This document shows positions 38,150 through 48,253 of a stretch of DNA of 64,000 nt, piece after piece. A program made the translations under genes and the position numbers. The DNA lies in assembly GCF_000243255.1 (NCBI RefSeq), contig NZ_CM001436.1, positions 1,152,077-1,216,076 on the forward strand, in the 5' to 3' direction. Positions within the stretch are counted from its first letter, which is position 1. Each line of letters opens with the position of its first letter. The notes beneath the pieces were generated by a model. The model was not told where the DNA came from. It worked only from the letters and a program-made list of their open reading frames with translations, and did no database searches. Source of the stretch: Methanoplanus limicola DSM 2279 (GTDB lineage: Archaea > Halobacteriota > Methanomicrobia > Methanomicrobiales > Methanomicrobiaceae).

Positions 38150-39096
38150 GAATTGTAATTGCACTCGGCGGAAATGCACTCCTGAAGAGAGGTGAGGCTA
38201 TGACCGCCGAAGCGCAGAGAAGAAATATCAGAGAGGCGGCAGTGGCTATTGCACCTCTTGCTGATGAACATGAGATCATCATTACACACGGCAACGGCCC
38301 TCAGGTAGGGCTTCTTGCCCTCCAGTCCGAATGCCTGAAAGATTCCGGGTCATACCCCCTTGATGTGATAGGTGCTGAGAGCGAGGGAATGATCGGCTAC
38401 CTGATTGAACAGGAGCTTGGAAATGTTCTGCCTGAGGATAAGCCGATTGCAACACTTCTGACTATGGTCGCGGTTGACCCTGATGATCCCGCGTTTCTTA
38501 ATCCCGCCAAGTTTGTGGGAGGGATTTATTCTGAGAGCGAAGCAGCCGGAATTCAGGCGGATAAAGGCTGGACATTTAAAAAAGACGGTGATCATTTCAG
38601 AAGGGTTGTCCCGTCCCCTGCTCCGCTGAGAATTTTCGAGATAAAGCCGATAAAATGGCTTATTGAGAAGGGAGCGATTGTGATCTGTGCAGGCGGCGGA
38701 GGCATACCTACAGCCTTTAAAGACGGGAAAAACTGTCTCGCCGGTGTTGAAGCGGTCATTGACAAGGATCTTGCAGCTGAACTCCTTGCAGAGGAGACTG
38801 ATGCCGACCTCCTTATTCTGGCAACTGATGTCGGAAATGTCTGCATTAATTTCAGGGAGTCAGATGAAGAGAGAATCGGGCTAATCAGCGCTTCAGAGCT
38901 TAAAAAATACTCTTTTCCGGCAGGCTCAATGGGGCCGAAGGTTGAGGCGGCAGTAAAATTTGCAGAAAATACCGGCAGAATTGCAGCCATAGGAGCCTTA
39001 AAGGACATAGGAAGAATTGCAAACGGGGAGGCAGGAACAGTTGTCCTGCCATCCTCTGGTTGCCTGCCGGAATTTTCAGCAAAGGAGGAAGTATGA
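38146..39096 (+). CDS. arcC: Carbamate kinase
   Basis: Transfers the phosphate of carbamoyl phosphate to ADP, yielding ATP, CO2 and ammonia: the energy-gaining step of arginine deimination. [14 protein letters not shown] is the nucleotide and substrate Gly loop; [14 protein letters not shown] and [11 protein letters not shown] follow, with [10 protein letters not shown] and [15 protein letters not shown] near the C-terminus. Length 316, as usual. Start ATG 38146 overlaps the arcB stop (ATGA), and its own stop overlaps arcA in the same way. Confidence 0.95.
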   Translation: MRIVIALGGNALLKRGEAMTAEAQRRNIREAAVAIAPLADEHEIIITHGNGPQVGLLALQSECLKDSGSYPLDVIGAESEGMIGYLIEQELGNVLPEDKPIATLLTMVAVDPDDPAFLNPAKFVGGIYSESEAAGIQADKGWTFKKDGDHFRRVVPSPAPLRIFEIKPIKWLIEKGAIVICAGGGGIPTAFKDGKNCLAGVEAVIDKDLAAELLAEETDADLLILATDVGNVCINFRESDEERIGLISASELKKYSFPAGSMGPKVEAAVKFAENTGRIAAIGALKDIGRIANGEAGTVVLPSSGCLPEFSAKEEV

Positions 39097-40424
39097 GGCA
39101 TTACGGTGTTTTTTCAGAGACCGGAAGGCTCAGGAAGGTCCTTATGCACAGGCCTGATATTGCCATATCAAGGCTGACACCAAAAAACAGGGAGAGATAT
39201 CTCTTTGATGAGACACTGTGGGTCAGCAGGGCATGTGAAGAGCATGACAGTTTTGCCGGTGAGATCAGGGGTGATGGTGCAGAGGTCTTATACCTTCATG
39301 ACCTTCTGACTGAAACAGTCTCAAAAAATCCTTCCGCAAGGAGCAGAATAACTGATGTTATTCTGAATGAGGGGAATGCCGGGGTTTCCATTAAGGATAA
39401 ACTGAAGGATTTTCTGCTGGACGCTGAACCTGAAATTATCTCAGGCTATCTTACAGGCGGACTTATGCTGGGTGAAGCAGAGGAGGAGGTCGGTTATAGT
39501 TTCAGAGAAAATTCACTTGTCGGGGCACTTAAAGGAGATGACTCATTTCTCATTCCGCCTCTCCCCAATTCAGTTTACACAAGAGACCCTTCAACATGGA
39601 TATACAGCGGAGCGCTTCTGAATGTAATGAAGCACCCGGCGAGATGGCGGGAAGTGCTCAATACAGCCCTTGTCTTTTATTCCCATCCGGAATTTCAGGG
39701 AGGCGGATTTGAGGTAATATTTCCGGGGAATGATCCAAATCTTATCTTTGAGGGCGGCAAACTCTGGAATTTCTCTGCCGAGGGCGGAGATATAATGCCT
39801 GTCGGAAACCGGACCGTTATTGCCGGAATAAGCGAGAGAACTGATGCACAGATGGTTGAGCGAATTTCAGCCGCCCTCTTCAGGAGAGGAGAGGTTGAGA
39901 GGGTAATTGCATGCAGTATCGGCAGGGACAGATCGCATATGCACCTTGACACTGTCTTTTCAATGCTTGACTACGGGACTGTGACCGTTTTTCCGGAGGT
40001 GACAGATAAGGCGGATACATGGGTTATAACTCCGGGAAAAAAAACAGAAGAGAATGACGGGATAGATTCCGGATATGAAATGAGTGATAAAAAGAGGCTC
40101 TCTGCATCTTCAGATGCCGGTATGTTCAGGATTGAGAAGGCAGAGAGCTTCATAAAGGCTGTTGAAGATGCTCTCGGTGAAGGCAGGCTGAATGTGATAC
40201 CTACGGGCGGAGATTCATTTATGGCCAGAAGGGAGCAGTGGGACGAGGGAAACAATGTCTTTGCCCTTCGCCCCGGAAAGGTGATAGCCTACGAGAGAAA
40301 CGCCTCCACAAACAGCAGTTTCAGGAAGGAAGGGATTGATGTGATTGAAATTTCCGGATCAGAACTCTCAAGGGGAAGGGGCGGGACACACTGTATGACT
40401 TGTCCTCTCTCAAGAGACGCTTAG
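39093..40424 (+). CDS. arcA: Arginine deiminase
   Basis: Hydrolyses arginine to citrulline and ammonia. Guanidino-group-modifying fold with [14 protein letters not shown], the catalytic AEGGDIM (Asp/Glu), [11 protein letters not shown] (His) and the nucleophile Cys in [15 protein letters not shown] at the C-terminus. Length 443, slightly longer than typical bacterial enzymes. AAAGGAGG lies 4 nt before ATG 39093; an in-frame TTG at 39060 is inside arcC and rejected. With arcB and arcC it completes the fermentative pathway. No arginine/ornithine antiporter is seen in the operon. Confidence 0.95.
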   Translation: MRHYGVFSETGRLRKVLMHRPDIAISRLTPKNRERYLFDETLWVSRACEEHDSFAGEIRGDGAEVLYLHDLLTETVSKNPSARSRITDVILNEGNAGVSIKDKLKDFLLDAEPEIISGYLTGGLMLGEAEEEVGYSFRENSLVGALKGDDSFLIPPLPNSVYTRDPSTWIYSGALLNVMKHPARWREVLNTALVFYSHPEFQGGGFEVIFPGNDPNLIFEGGKLWNFSAEGGDIMPVGNRTVIAGISERTDAQMVERISAALFRRGEVERVIACSIGRDRSHMHLDTVFSMLDYGTVTVFPEVTDKADTWVITPGKKTEENDGIDSGYEMSDKKRLSASSDAGMFRIEKAESFIKAVEDALGEGRLNVIPTGGDSFMARREQWDEGNNVFALRPGKVIAYERNASTNSSFRKEGIDVIEISGSELSRGRGGTHCMTCPLSRDA

Positions 40425-40578
40425 GTTACCGGAGCAGAGATTAAAAACAGAGAAAATACCACCCACCCCTATAGCGTTATCCTTATGTCAGGAGAACGCC
40501 AATATTAACTGCATAACCCAGGCAGGATTTCAGGATCAAAAGTAATGATAACTCAGTTCTGCCGGCAGTTTACTTTTT

Positions 40579-40663
40579 GCCGAGATTGTCTAGTCCGGAA
40601 AGGCGGGGGCCTCGAAAGCCTCTGGTGCTCTGCACCGCGGGAGTTCAAATCTCCCTCTCGGCG
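40579..40663 (+). tRNA. tRNA-Ser (anticodon CGA)
   Basis: Acceptor stem GCCGAGA/TCTCGGC, D-arm GTCT...AGGC, anticodon stem GGGGC/GCCTC with loop CTCGAAA (anticodon CGA at 40613-40615), a long variable arm TGGTGCTCTGCACCG typical of serine tRNAs, and T-arm GGGAG-TTCAAAT-CTCCC. The discriminator is G; CCA is not encoded. Reads UCG codons. No intron. Confidence 0.95.
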
Positions 40664-40808
40664 TACGTATTTAAAGATTTAAACATCACCAAAAATCTCT
40701 GTACTTATTTAACTGCCACCAAATACCGCAGATAACCTGAAATACATCTGAGTCTGACCTTAACTCACGACAGACCAGACACTAATTCCGGTTGCAGTTC
40801 TTCTGATA

Positions 40809-42038
40809 GTGCTCATCCTGATAGCGGTCAGGAACAGTACAGGAGATAAATTAGGAATTAAGCCAGGAATATGGCAGATAATGCTCGGGGGAGCGGTTGC
40901 TGTCCTAATCACAGGTCAGATTAGTCCTTCTGAGGCCGCCGCATCCATAAATCCGGATGTGATGATCTTTCTCTTCGGAATGTTTGTTGCAGGTGAGGCT
41001 ATCCACCGGAGCGAGTCTCTGATACTGATCTCTGAAAAATTATTCCGCCGGCAGATGAGTATGAATGTCCTCATAATAATGCTCATTGCATTAACAGGCC
41101 TTTTTTCCGCCATACTTATGAATGACACAATTGCAATTATCGGGACATCGTTTGTTCTGTACCTCTCCCGGAAGTACAATATAGAGCCATCAATGCTGCT
41201 TCTAACCCTTGCATTCTCCGTCACAACCGGAAGCGTGATGAGTCCGGTGGGAAACCCGCAAAACCTCCTGATTGCAGTTGAAGGCAGCCTTGAAAATCCC
41301 TTTCTAACATTTGCTGAATATCTTGCAGTCCCATCTCTTATAAGCCTGATTCTGATTTTTGCAGTCATCAGACTGTTATATCCGGAAGAGTTCATGAAAT
41401 GCATAATACCGATAAAATCTGAAAGGCCAAAACTTCCCGGGAAAAATCCACTCATCCGGCTGACAAAAATATCCATCACCCTCATATTGGCAGTAATTCT
41501 TCTGAAAATCGGACTTGTCCTTTTCAACACCGGAATCACAGTGCCGCTCACGGCAGTTGCAGTCGCCGCAGCACTGCCAATATTAATCTTCTCGCATGAG
41601 AGATTCAGGATTCTCAGAAATATCGACTGGGAGACACTCATATTCTTTGCAGCGCTCTTTATTCTGATGCAGAGTGTCTGGAATACAGGGATTATTCAGA
41701 GCAGTGCGGAATGCCTGCCATATTCATTCACAGAACCGGATATTATATTTCTCCTTGGTTTAACTGTAAGCCAGATCATATCCAATGTCCCCTTTGTGGC
41801 ACTCGCACTGCCATTTTTCTCCGGAGAAACAGCAACAGATGCAGGGCTTATGGCCCTTGCAGCCGGAAGCACGCTTGCGGGAAATCTCCTCATATTCGGC
41901 GCCGCAAGCAACATCATAATTATACAGAACGCCGAGAAAAAAGGAATATCACTCAGATTTACTGATTTTGCAAAGGCAGGAATTCCGCTTACGCTCCTTC
42001 AGACAATTGTATATTACATCTTTTTTGCAGTTTTGTGA
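40809..42038 (+). CDS. ArsB/NhaD-like (ion transporter superfamily) permease
   Basis: 409 residues from GTG 40809, with 10-11 hydrophobic segments. AILMNDTIAIIGTSFVLYLS and SVMSPVGNPQNLLIA are the repeated half-signatures of the ArsB/NhaD/SLC13-like superfamily; SQIISNVPFVALALPFF and GSTLAGNLLIFGAASNIIII are those of the second half. It may move Na+/H+, arsenite or an anion. GTG 40809 cuts the first helix; the same frame runs back to a stop at 40761 and a more natural N-terminus, TDQTLIPVAVLL, would begin after ACG 40767. It follows tRNA-Ser. Confidence 0.8.
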   Translation: MLILIAVRNSTGDKLGIKPGIWQIMLGGAVAVLITGQISPSEAAASINPDVMIFLFGMFVAGEAIHRSESLILISEKLFRRQMSMNVLIIMLIALTGLFSAILMNDTIAIIGTSFVLYLSRKYNIEPSMLLLTLAFSVTTGSVMSPVGNPQNLLIAVEGSLENPFLTFAEYLAVPSLISLILIFAVIRLLYPEEFMKCIIPIKSERPKLPGKNPLIRLTKISITLILAVILLKIGLVLFNTGITVPLTAVAVAAALPILIFSHERFRILRNIDWETLIFFAALFILMQSVWNTGIIQSSAECLPYSFTEPDIIFLLGLTVSQIISNVPFVALALPFFSGETATDAGLMALAAGSTLAGNLLIFGAASNIIIIQNAEKKGISLRFTDFAKAGIPLTLLQTIVYYIFFAVL

Positions 42039-42352
42039 TACTGAATTACCAAAACATGGAGCGGAAAATAAGTAAAATCATATACAGGTTTATTATACAA
42101 TGAGTGTTAATTTTTTTATAGGTGAATGTAAAATATAAATTACATTTCAGAATTAACCTGTGGCAAAATGATGATTCGACCTGAGAAGAAGGTGATGAAA
42201 CGACACTTCATTTAAGCGGTAATGAATATATAATCCTTGAAAATACAATAATTAATGTTAAAAATATTAATTTTTGGCTTTATCTTACAGACAGAAGAAT
42301 TATTCTTGTACCCTCCGGGAATACGTCAGATCATATCGAAATTCCGGTTCCT

Positions 42353-43624
42353 GTGATATATTCTGTAGTGCCTGAATCAGGAATTTACAAAGAACCGTCA
42401 TTATCAGTCTCTTTTAATGCTCCGGACGGCTCAAAAAAAAGAATTATCCTGAATTTTTCCGGATATGCCGGAGAAATTGAGAGGAATCATCTTAAAAATG
42501 AAATTGAGAATATTATATTTCATCACCGAAAGTCCGGTGCAGAAAATAATCATATACGCACATCCGGTTATTCACCGGAACATTCTGTAAAAAAAAGTCC
42601 GCCACAGACAGGAACATTTCAGTACACTGCCACAGAGAGGCAATATCCACAGAATTACCAGAGAGATCCTTTCCAGACGAATCCCGGAAATAATTCTTTT
42701 GAATCCGAAAACTACTCCCGGTCATGTGAGATTCCTTATAATGAGAGAAGAACTGCAAATCAGAACAATCTCTACAGAAAGAGGAAACAGACTGAGAGCT
42801 ACGGCAGTTATGGAGATCAGAACCATTATTCCGGACAGAGAGGGAGAGATGAATATGATTCATATGATTACGAATCAAAGAACCGTCCTTATGGTTATCA
42901 AAAGGAGGACTATGATTATCACGCATCTGAAGAATATCCTCCCCCTGTCAGAAGAACAAGGCAGAGTAAAGTAAAAACAGCCCGCCCTAAGAAGAGAAGA
43001 AGCAGAAATACGGATATTCTCGGCGGAACATATTCCGGAGGGTTTGCAGGCAGTGATTCATTAACCGGCACATTAATTGGCCTCATAATCTCTCCCGATC
43101 AGACATTTAGCAGCAACAGAAGTAAGGAGCTTATAGAAGCAGTTCCGGTGATGATAGTATCACTGGCATTATTCGCACTTCTCAGTTCAGTCATTCTCGG
43201 AATGATGACTTCATCCTCCGCCACTGCCTATCCCGGATTATCTGCCCTTTCTGACTTTGGTACACTCATATTCATAGTCATTGAAAGTGTAATATTCGGG
43301 TCCATGGCGATGTTTTTATGCGGAATAATACTGTACTTTGTTGGGTCATACGAAGGTTTTGACAATGATATGCAGGATTATATTAAGGTCGCGGCATACT
43401 CTTCGGCGCCTTTTGCATTAGCCGGAATAATCCCTGTTTTCGGGATAATAATCGCTCCGGTATGGAGCATTATACTTCAGATTAAGGGACTCCGTGAGAC
43501 ATTTTCAATGAACCAGGCACAGTCCATGTTTGCAGTACTTATTATGGTATTAATATTCGCAGTCTTATTCTTCATATTCGTAACTCTGGGTGATGACAAT
43601 TTCTCAATATTCGGGAGCTCATAA
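42353..43624 (+). CDS. PH-like, low-complexity and Yip1-domain membrane protein
   Basis: Listed from GTG 42353, but the frame is open and protein-like back to about 42185. Upstream residues (LHLSGNEYIILENTIINV, then FWLYLTDRRIILVPSG) look like a PH-type domain that the GTG start would cut, so the real start may be near ACG 42200, after GGTGATG. Next is a disordered linker of about 150 residues rich in Tyr, Asn, Gln, Ser and Arg, then a basic patch (TARPKKRRSRN). Last come four or five helices of the Yip1 family with FALAGIIPVFGIIIAPVWSI. Function unknown; perhaps membrane organisation. Confidence 0.65.
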   Translation: MIYSVVPESGIYKEPSLSVSFNAPDGSKKRIILNFSGYAGEIERNHLKNEIENIIFHHRKSGAENNHIRTSGYSPEHSVKKSPPQTGTFQYTATERQYPQNYQRDPFQTNPGNNSFESENYSRSCEIPYNERRTANQNNLYRKRKQTESYGSYGDQNHYSGQRGRDEYDSYDYESKNRPYGYQKEDYDYHASEEYPPPVRRTRQSKVKTARPKKRRSRNTDILGGTYSGGFAGSDSLTGTLIGLIISPDQTFSSNRSKELIEAVPVMIVSLALFALLSSVILGMMTSSSATAYPGLSALSDFGTLIFIVIESVIFGSMAMFLCGIILYFVGSYEGFDNDMQDYIKVAAYSSAPFALAGIIPVFGIIIAPVWSIILQIKGLRETFSMNQAQSMFAVLIMVLIFAVLFFIFVTLGDDNFSIFGSS

Positions 43625-43712
43625 AGAAATACCAATCACAAATATCAACTGGATCAGGCATTAAAAGTGGAATAAAATATGAAAAACACCTTATAAAGAG
43701 GCGCAATAAAAA

Positions 43713-45398
43713 ATGAAGATTAACAGAACCTGTGTATTGTTCATATTCATAGCATTATCTGTGGCATTACTTATTTCACCCGCTGCTGCGGACGGTAACG
43801 AAACAGAAACAAATACAACTGTCACAAATACAACAGTCACATCAACGATAAGTATAGACATTTCAGCCGGAGCTACATGGGACAACTATCTCCGGTTAAC
43901 ATATTCAGGTTCAATTGACGGCGGAACCGCGGATTCATGGGAGTGGAACTTCGGGGACGGCAACTCATCATCCACTCAGTCGGGGACATATACATACTCT
44001 GAAACAGGAACCTATACAGTTTCGCTTAGAGTGACATCATCTGACAGTGAACTGACCGACGACACCCTTTCGCAGGTAATCGTAATCAGTGAACCGGATT
44101 TTGACGCTTCAGCAGATATAGAGATGAGCGAAACTTCGCTTTTAATAGATTACGAAAGCACAACCGAAGGTGCCATATCATGGACCTGGGACTTCGGGGA
44201 TGATGAAGGCACTTCAGCATATAAGAGCGGCTCATATACATATGATGATACCGGGACATATCAGGTAACCCTCACTGCAACAAGTCCTGCGGGTGATACT
44301 GACACCTATACAGAATCCATAACATTCAGTGCAGCACCTGAGGCATACTTTACGGTTGACAATACTACAGGCAGTGCCCCGTTATATGTCGAGTTTACCG
44401 ATGATTCAGATGAAAACCCCTACACAGATGCAGATATTGTAGAATGGTACTGGGAATTTGATGATGACGATAACTCTTATTACCGTGCCGAAGAAGAGGA
44501 TGACGATGACCCTGACACCTCATTCACTTTCGATGAAGAAGGCACATACACCGTAACCTTGACAGTCACGGATGAAAACGGTGAGGAAGACACATATGAG
44601 ATGGATATAGTTGTAGATGATGATGCCGCACCGGAGGCGGACTTCTCTGTTGATGATGACTATGATACTAAAGGAAGTGCACCCCTTACAGTAGCCTTCA
44701 TTGACGAATCAGATGAGTCAGATGATACCGATGCTGACATAATTGCATGGTACTGGGCAATCTACGATGAGGACGGAGACAAATATGACTATTCAACTGC
44801 ACAAAACCCTGAATTCACTTTTGAAGACGAGGGAACCTATACAGTAACCCTGAGAGTCACGGATGAAAACGGCATTTCAGATACCGAAACAAAGAAAAAT
44901 TATATTGAAGTTACTCTGGAACTCTCTGCAACATTTACGGCTTCCCCTACAGCAGGTTACAAGCCCCTGACAGTAAACTTCTATGCAACTGACGGAAGTG
45001 ACAACGAGTATGATATTGAATACTATTACTGGTACTTCGGTGACGGCTTAACCAATCTCGGAAGCGATGACAGCCCCAGCCACACCTATACTTCAGCCGG
45101 TACATATGATGTAAAACTGATCGTCATTGATGAGGAGGACAACAGATATACCTGTGAAAGAGACGGCTACATAGTAGTTTCGGCTGCAAATACAGCCACT
45201 ACAGTCACCGCAACTCCGACCGCTACAGCCACCCGGACAAAGGAGGACACAGATGAGACTGTAATGGCAGCCCCTTCAGCAGGAACAAAGATATTCGGCC
45301 TTCCCGGAACAGAATATTTCAGGACAGAAATTACCAGATACCATGGATTTTACAGGGAATATATCAGACTAATCACAGGAGTATTTGGAATAAAATGA
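43713..45398 (+). CDS. Secreted PKD-repeat protein
   Basis: 561 residues: signal peptide (CVLFIFIALSVALLISPAAA), then five PKD-type beta-sandwich repeats, recognisable by WEWNFGDGNSS, WTWDFGDDEG, WYWEFDDDD, WYWAIYDEDGD and YYWYFGDG, each followed by a YT(V/Y)TL strand. It is strongly acidic (Asp/Glu runs), as expected of a salt-adapted surface protein. A Thr-rich stalk (TATTVTATPTATATRT) follows, then about 50 residues with no membrane helix or sortase-type sorting signal. Probably cell surface or S-layer associated. Translation starts at ATG 43713 about 30 bp after a TATA-like AAAATATG, so it may be nearly leaderless. Confidence 0.8.
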   Translation: MKINRTCVLFIFIALSVALLISPAAADGNETETNTTVTNTTVTSTISIDISAGATWDNYLRLTYSGSIDGGTADSWEWNFGDGNSSSTQSGTYTYSETGTYTVSLRVTSSDSELTDDTLSQVIVISEPDFDASADIEMSETSLLIDYESTTEGAISWTWDFGDDEGTSAYKSGSYTYDDTGTYQVTLTATSPAGDTDTYTESITFSAAPEAYFTVDNTTGSAPLYVEFTDDSDENPYTDADIVEWYWEFDDDDNSYYRAEEEDDDDPDTSFTFDEEGTYTVTLTVTDENGEEDTYEMDIVVDDDAAPEADFSVDDDYDTKGSAPLTVAFIDESDESDDTDADIIAWYWAIYDEDGDKYDYSTAQNPEFTFEDEGTYTVTLRVTDENGISDTETKKNYIEVTLELSATFTASPTAGYKPLTVNFYATDGSDNEYDIEYYYWYFGDGLTNLGSDDSPSHTYTSAGTYDVKLIVIDEEDNRYTCERDGYIVVSAANTATTVTATPTATATRTKEDTDETVMAAPSAGTKIFGLPGTEYFRTEITRYHGFYREYIRLITGVFGIK

Positions 45399-45492
45399 TG
45401 ATTCGGTCCATCATAAATCAACTTTTGGAGAATAAGGGGCAGCTGAAAAATCCGGACGATGCCTGACCGGATTTATGCATCAGTCAGAGTCT

Positions 45493-47568
45493 TCAGCTGT
45501 TTTCCGGAGAGAAACAGAACCGGCATATTGTCCCGCCTTCATCAGGTGACTCAAAAGTCAGTTCACCGTCAAGCTGCATCCGGACGATATTTTTCACCAG
45601 CGAAAGACCGAGTGACGATGTATTTTCCGGGTCAACGGTATTTTTCATGCCTATCCCGTCATCACTCACCTCAATACAGATCCTGCATCCTCCGCTTCTC
45701 TCAGCAGCACCGTACATATTATCCATACCGCTGTCACAATTCCCACCGGCTTCTTTCTCCGGCATATCCTCCTTCCCTGCCTTTATAGTGATTACTCCTT
45801 CATCCCTGCCGGAAAAAGCATATTTTAATGAATTTGTCAGCAGTTCATTCACAACGAGACTTACGGGTATCGCCGTATTCAGACCAAGCCTGATCCCTTT
45901 GCAGTCAACATCAAGCAAAATCAAAGTTCCGGCAGCGTAATTACCTATTATCTCCTCCCCAAGGAGAGTAAAATGCCTGTCCGCATCTATATGCGAGAAA
46001 TCCTCAGATTTATACAGTTCCTCGTGAACAGATGATATTGAAAAAATTCTCATCTCAGCATCCTTCAGACTGTTTCTGATATCACTGCTCTCAACACTCC
46101 TGCCCTGCATTGAAAGGAGGGAATTGACTATTGCAAGATTATTCTTGACCCGGTGGTGAACTTCCTGTAAAAGAATGGTCTTCTCATCAAGTGACCTCTT
46201 AATCTCATCACGGGTTCGCTTCTCCTCCGTAATATCTCTTGTACACCCAAGTGTCCCGATTATATTTCCGGATGAATCAAAGAAAGGTGATTTAAAGACA
46301 TCAAGGTAAACATATCTGCCCCTCAAATAACCACGGTCTTCATACTTAACCGGTTTTCCGGTCTCCATCACCTCAAGGTCTGTTTTTACTGACATATCTC
46401 CGAGGGTAAACCATTCATGATCATCAGGCCGTTCTGCTTTAGTCCGTTCAATGAAATATGTAATCGGTTTTCCAACAGGTTCGCTGGTATCTGATGCAAA
46501 AAGATATTTCCTGCATAATTCACGGTTAGCAAAAGTATAACAGTTATTCCTGTCCTTGGACCAGATCATATCCGGCACATTGTCACACATCACCCTCACA
46601 AGATTATAGAGATATTTGTATCTGTCCTCTTCATTCCTGAGATTTTTTTCAATAATTTCATGCCTTACAGCAGAACCTATCATTGATGCGGCAGCAGTGA
46701 GGGCCTCTTTTTCTGATAAAGACCATACTCTTGAATCATGGCAGTTATCAAAACGGACTATGCCCCACCACTGTTCATCCAGAAAAACAGGTGCTGCCAT
46801 AAAGGAGAATTTTCCGTCAGAATCACTCCCACTACCTCCTGATAAACCGCATCCGGGATGATTGCCTGTTACAACCGCCCCTTTCCTTAAACCGTTAAAA
46901 CATTCCTGATGAATACTTATAGCAGAATATTCAGAAACTACTCCACCACCATTAAACTCTCCATAGCCTTCTTTATGCCAGCTGTATGCTTTCTTTACAG
47001 AAGAGGGAGTTTTATCTCCGTCAGGAAGAATAAAAATGCTGACTCTGTCAGCACCGCTTGCAATACCAAGATTTTTAATTGCGCTCCGGATATTGGTATC
47101 AAAAATATTTTCCGAGAAGAAATTGTTTGCAGACTGGCATACTGCATGAAGAATCGCATCTTTCCTGAGCAGTTCCTCCTCTGCAATTCTGGCTCTGTTT
47201 TTATTGAGAACAATCTCTATGGCAGCCCTTATGTCACGGGATTTTGCCGGTTTGGAGATGAAGCCGTAAGGCTCTGCCTGAAGGGATTTTCTGAGAGTGG
47301 CATCATCATCATGTGCGGACAGAAAAATAACAGGAATAGCCCTGACCTTCTTGATCTCCTCTGCAATTGAAATGCCCTCCATACCTCCGGATGAAAGTTC
47401 AATATCCATCAGGATCACATCAGGGGAACTCTCTTCTACAAGTTTTAATGCAGCTGCCTTTTCAGATGCAATTCCGGCAACATTATAACCCATAGACTGA
47501 AGGATTTTCTCAAGTCCATGCGCTATGAACTCAGAATCTTCAACAATTACAACTCTTGTCTTTTTCAT
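45493..47568 (-). CDS. REC-GAF-PAS histidine kinase
   Basis: 691-residue hybrid kinase. Residues 1-125 are a receiver (VVIVEDSEF, phospho-Asp in VILMDIEL, Lys in GFISKPAKS). A GAF domain follows at about 140-300 and PAS at about 315-450 with LGCTRDITEEK. The kinase core is HisKA_2 type (LLQEVHHRVKNNLAIVNSLLSMQ, phospho-His in HHRVKNN), then HATPase with VVNELLTNSLKYAF and ISDDGIGM-like boxes. There is no membrane segment, so it is cytoplasmic. The N-terminal receiver suggests it acts late in a phosphorelay. Monocistronic. Confidence 0.92.
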   Translation of the reverse strand: MKKTRVVIVEDSEFIAHGLEKILQSMGYNVAGIASEKAAALKLVEESSPDVILMDIELSSGGMEGISIAEEIKKVRAIPVIFLSAHDDDATLRKSLQAEPYGFISKPAKSRDIRAAIEIVLNKNRARIAEEELLRKDAILHAVCQSANNFFSENIFDTNIRSAIKNLGIASGADRVSIFILPDGDKTPSSVKKAYSWHKEGYGEFNGGGVVSEYSAISIHQECFNGLRKGAVVTGNHPGCGLSGGSGSDSDGKFSFMAAPVFLDEQWWGIVRFDNCHDSRVWSLSEKEALTAAASMIGSAVRHEIIEKNLRNEEDRYKYLYNLVRVMCDNVPDMIWSKDRNNCYTFANRELCRKYLFASDTSEPVGKPITYFIERTKAERPDDHEWFTLGDMSVKTDLEVMETGKPVKYEDRGYLRGRYVYLDVFKSPFFDSSGNIIGTLGCTRDITEEKRTRDEIKRSLDEKTILLQEVHHRVKNNLAIVNSLLSMQGRSVESSDIRNSLKDAEMRIFSISSVHEELYKSEDFSHIDADRHFTLLGEEIIGNYAAGTLILLDVDCKGIRLGLNTAIPVSLVVNELLTNSLKYAFSGRDEGVITIKAGKEDMPEKEAGGNCDSGMDNMYGAAERSGGCRICIEVSDDGIGMKNTVDPENTSSLGLSLVKNIVRMQLDGELTFESPDEGGTICRFCFSPENS

Positions 47569-47668
47569 AAAGAAACCTGCTCTAAAAATGTATTAATGCC
47601 GATATAAAATTAAAATCAGCCAGAACAAAAAATTCCACAAAAGAATGGATTTTGTTGTGGATATTCAC

Positions 47669-48115
47669 TTACTTTATAACAAGCGTCGAAATTTTGCTGT
47701 GGCTTACAATATGACTGCTGACACTGCCCAGAATGAGTCTCTCACCAAGTCCCTTTCCATATGACCCGACAACAATCAGATCTGCTCCGATTTCTTCAGC
47801 AGTATCCAGAATGACATGGCGTGGATCCCCTTTCAGAACATGAAGTTCATACCTGACATTTTTACCATTACATACTTCATTAAGGAAGCTGACAACCTTT
47901 TCTTTCTCCTTATCAAGTAAATTCCGCCTTATTTCATGTGGCGACTCAACACCGTCATACCCAACTTCGGATTCAATCGCCTGATAGAGATGTTTACTAA
48001 GTACATGAATGACATGAATTTCAGTACCGTCATCTGCAACATCTTCCAGCGCAATTTTAAGCGCCTTATTTGATTTTGCCGAACCATCAACGGCAACAAG
48101 AATTTTTGAGAACAA
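47669..48115 (-). CDS. Universal stress protein, UspA family
   Basis: 148 residues with the Usp fold: KILVAVDGSAKSNKALKIA at the N-terminus and the ATP-binding GADLIVVGSYGKGLGERLILGSVS (G-x2-G-x9-GS pattern) near the C-terminus. It probably binds ATP and modulates stress responses in the cytoplasm. Start ATG 48115; no operon partner is clear. Confidence 0.92.
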   Translation of the reverse strand: MFSKILVAVDGSAKSNKALKIALEDVADDGTEIHVIHVLSKHLYQAIESEVGYDGVESPHEIRRNLLDKEKEKVVSFLNEVCNGKNVRYELHVLKGDPRHVILDTAEEIGADLIVVGSYGKGLGERLILGSVSSHIVSHSKISTLVIK

Positions 48116-48253
48116 ATTAATAACTCTCCCGGAATAGACATAAACACTACCAGTATTTTAGATTTGTGATGAATTTCCGAAAACAGCACTTTCAGCTTCC
48201 GGAAGGATAAATAAAATTTAACAGCAGATGCAGGAAAAATAAAGCTTATTAAA

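Noticed and set aside
40425-40808. tRNA-Ser as an attachment site of an integrated element
   Set aside because: No second copy of the tRNA 3-prime end and no integrase gene were found in the window.
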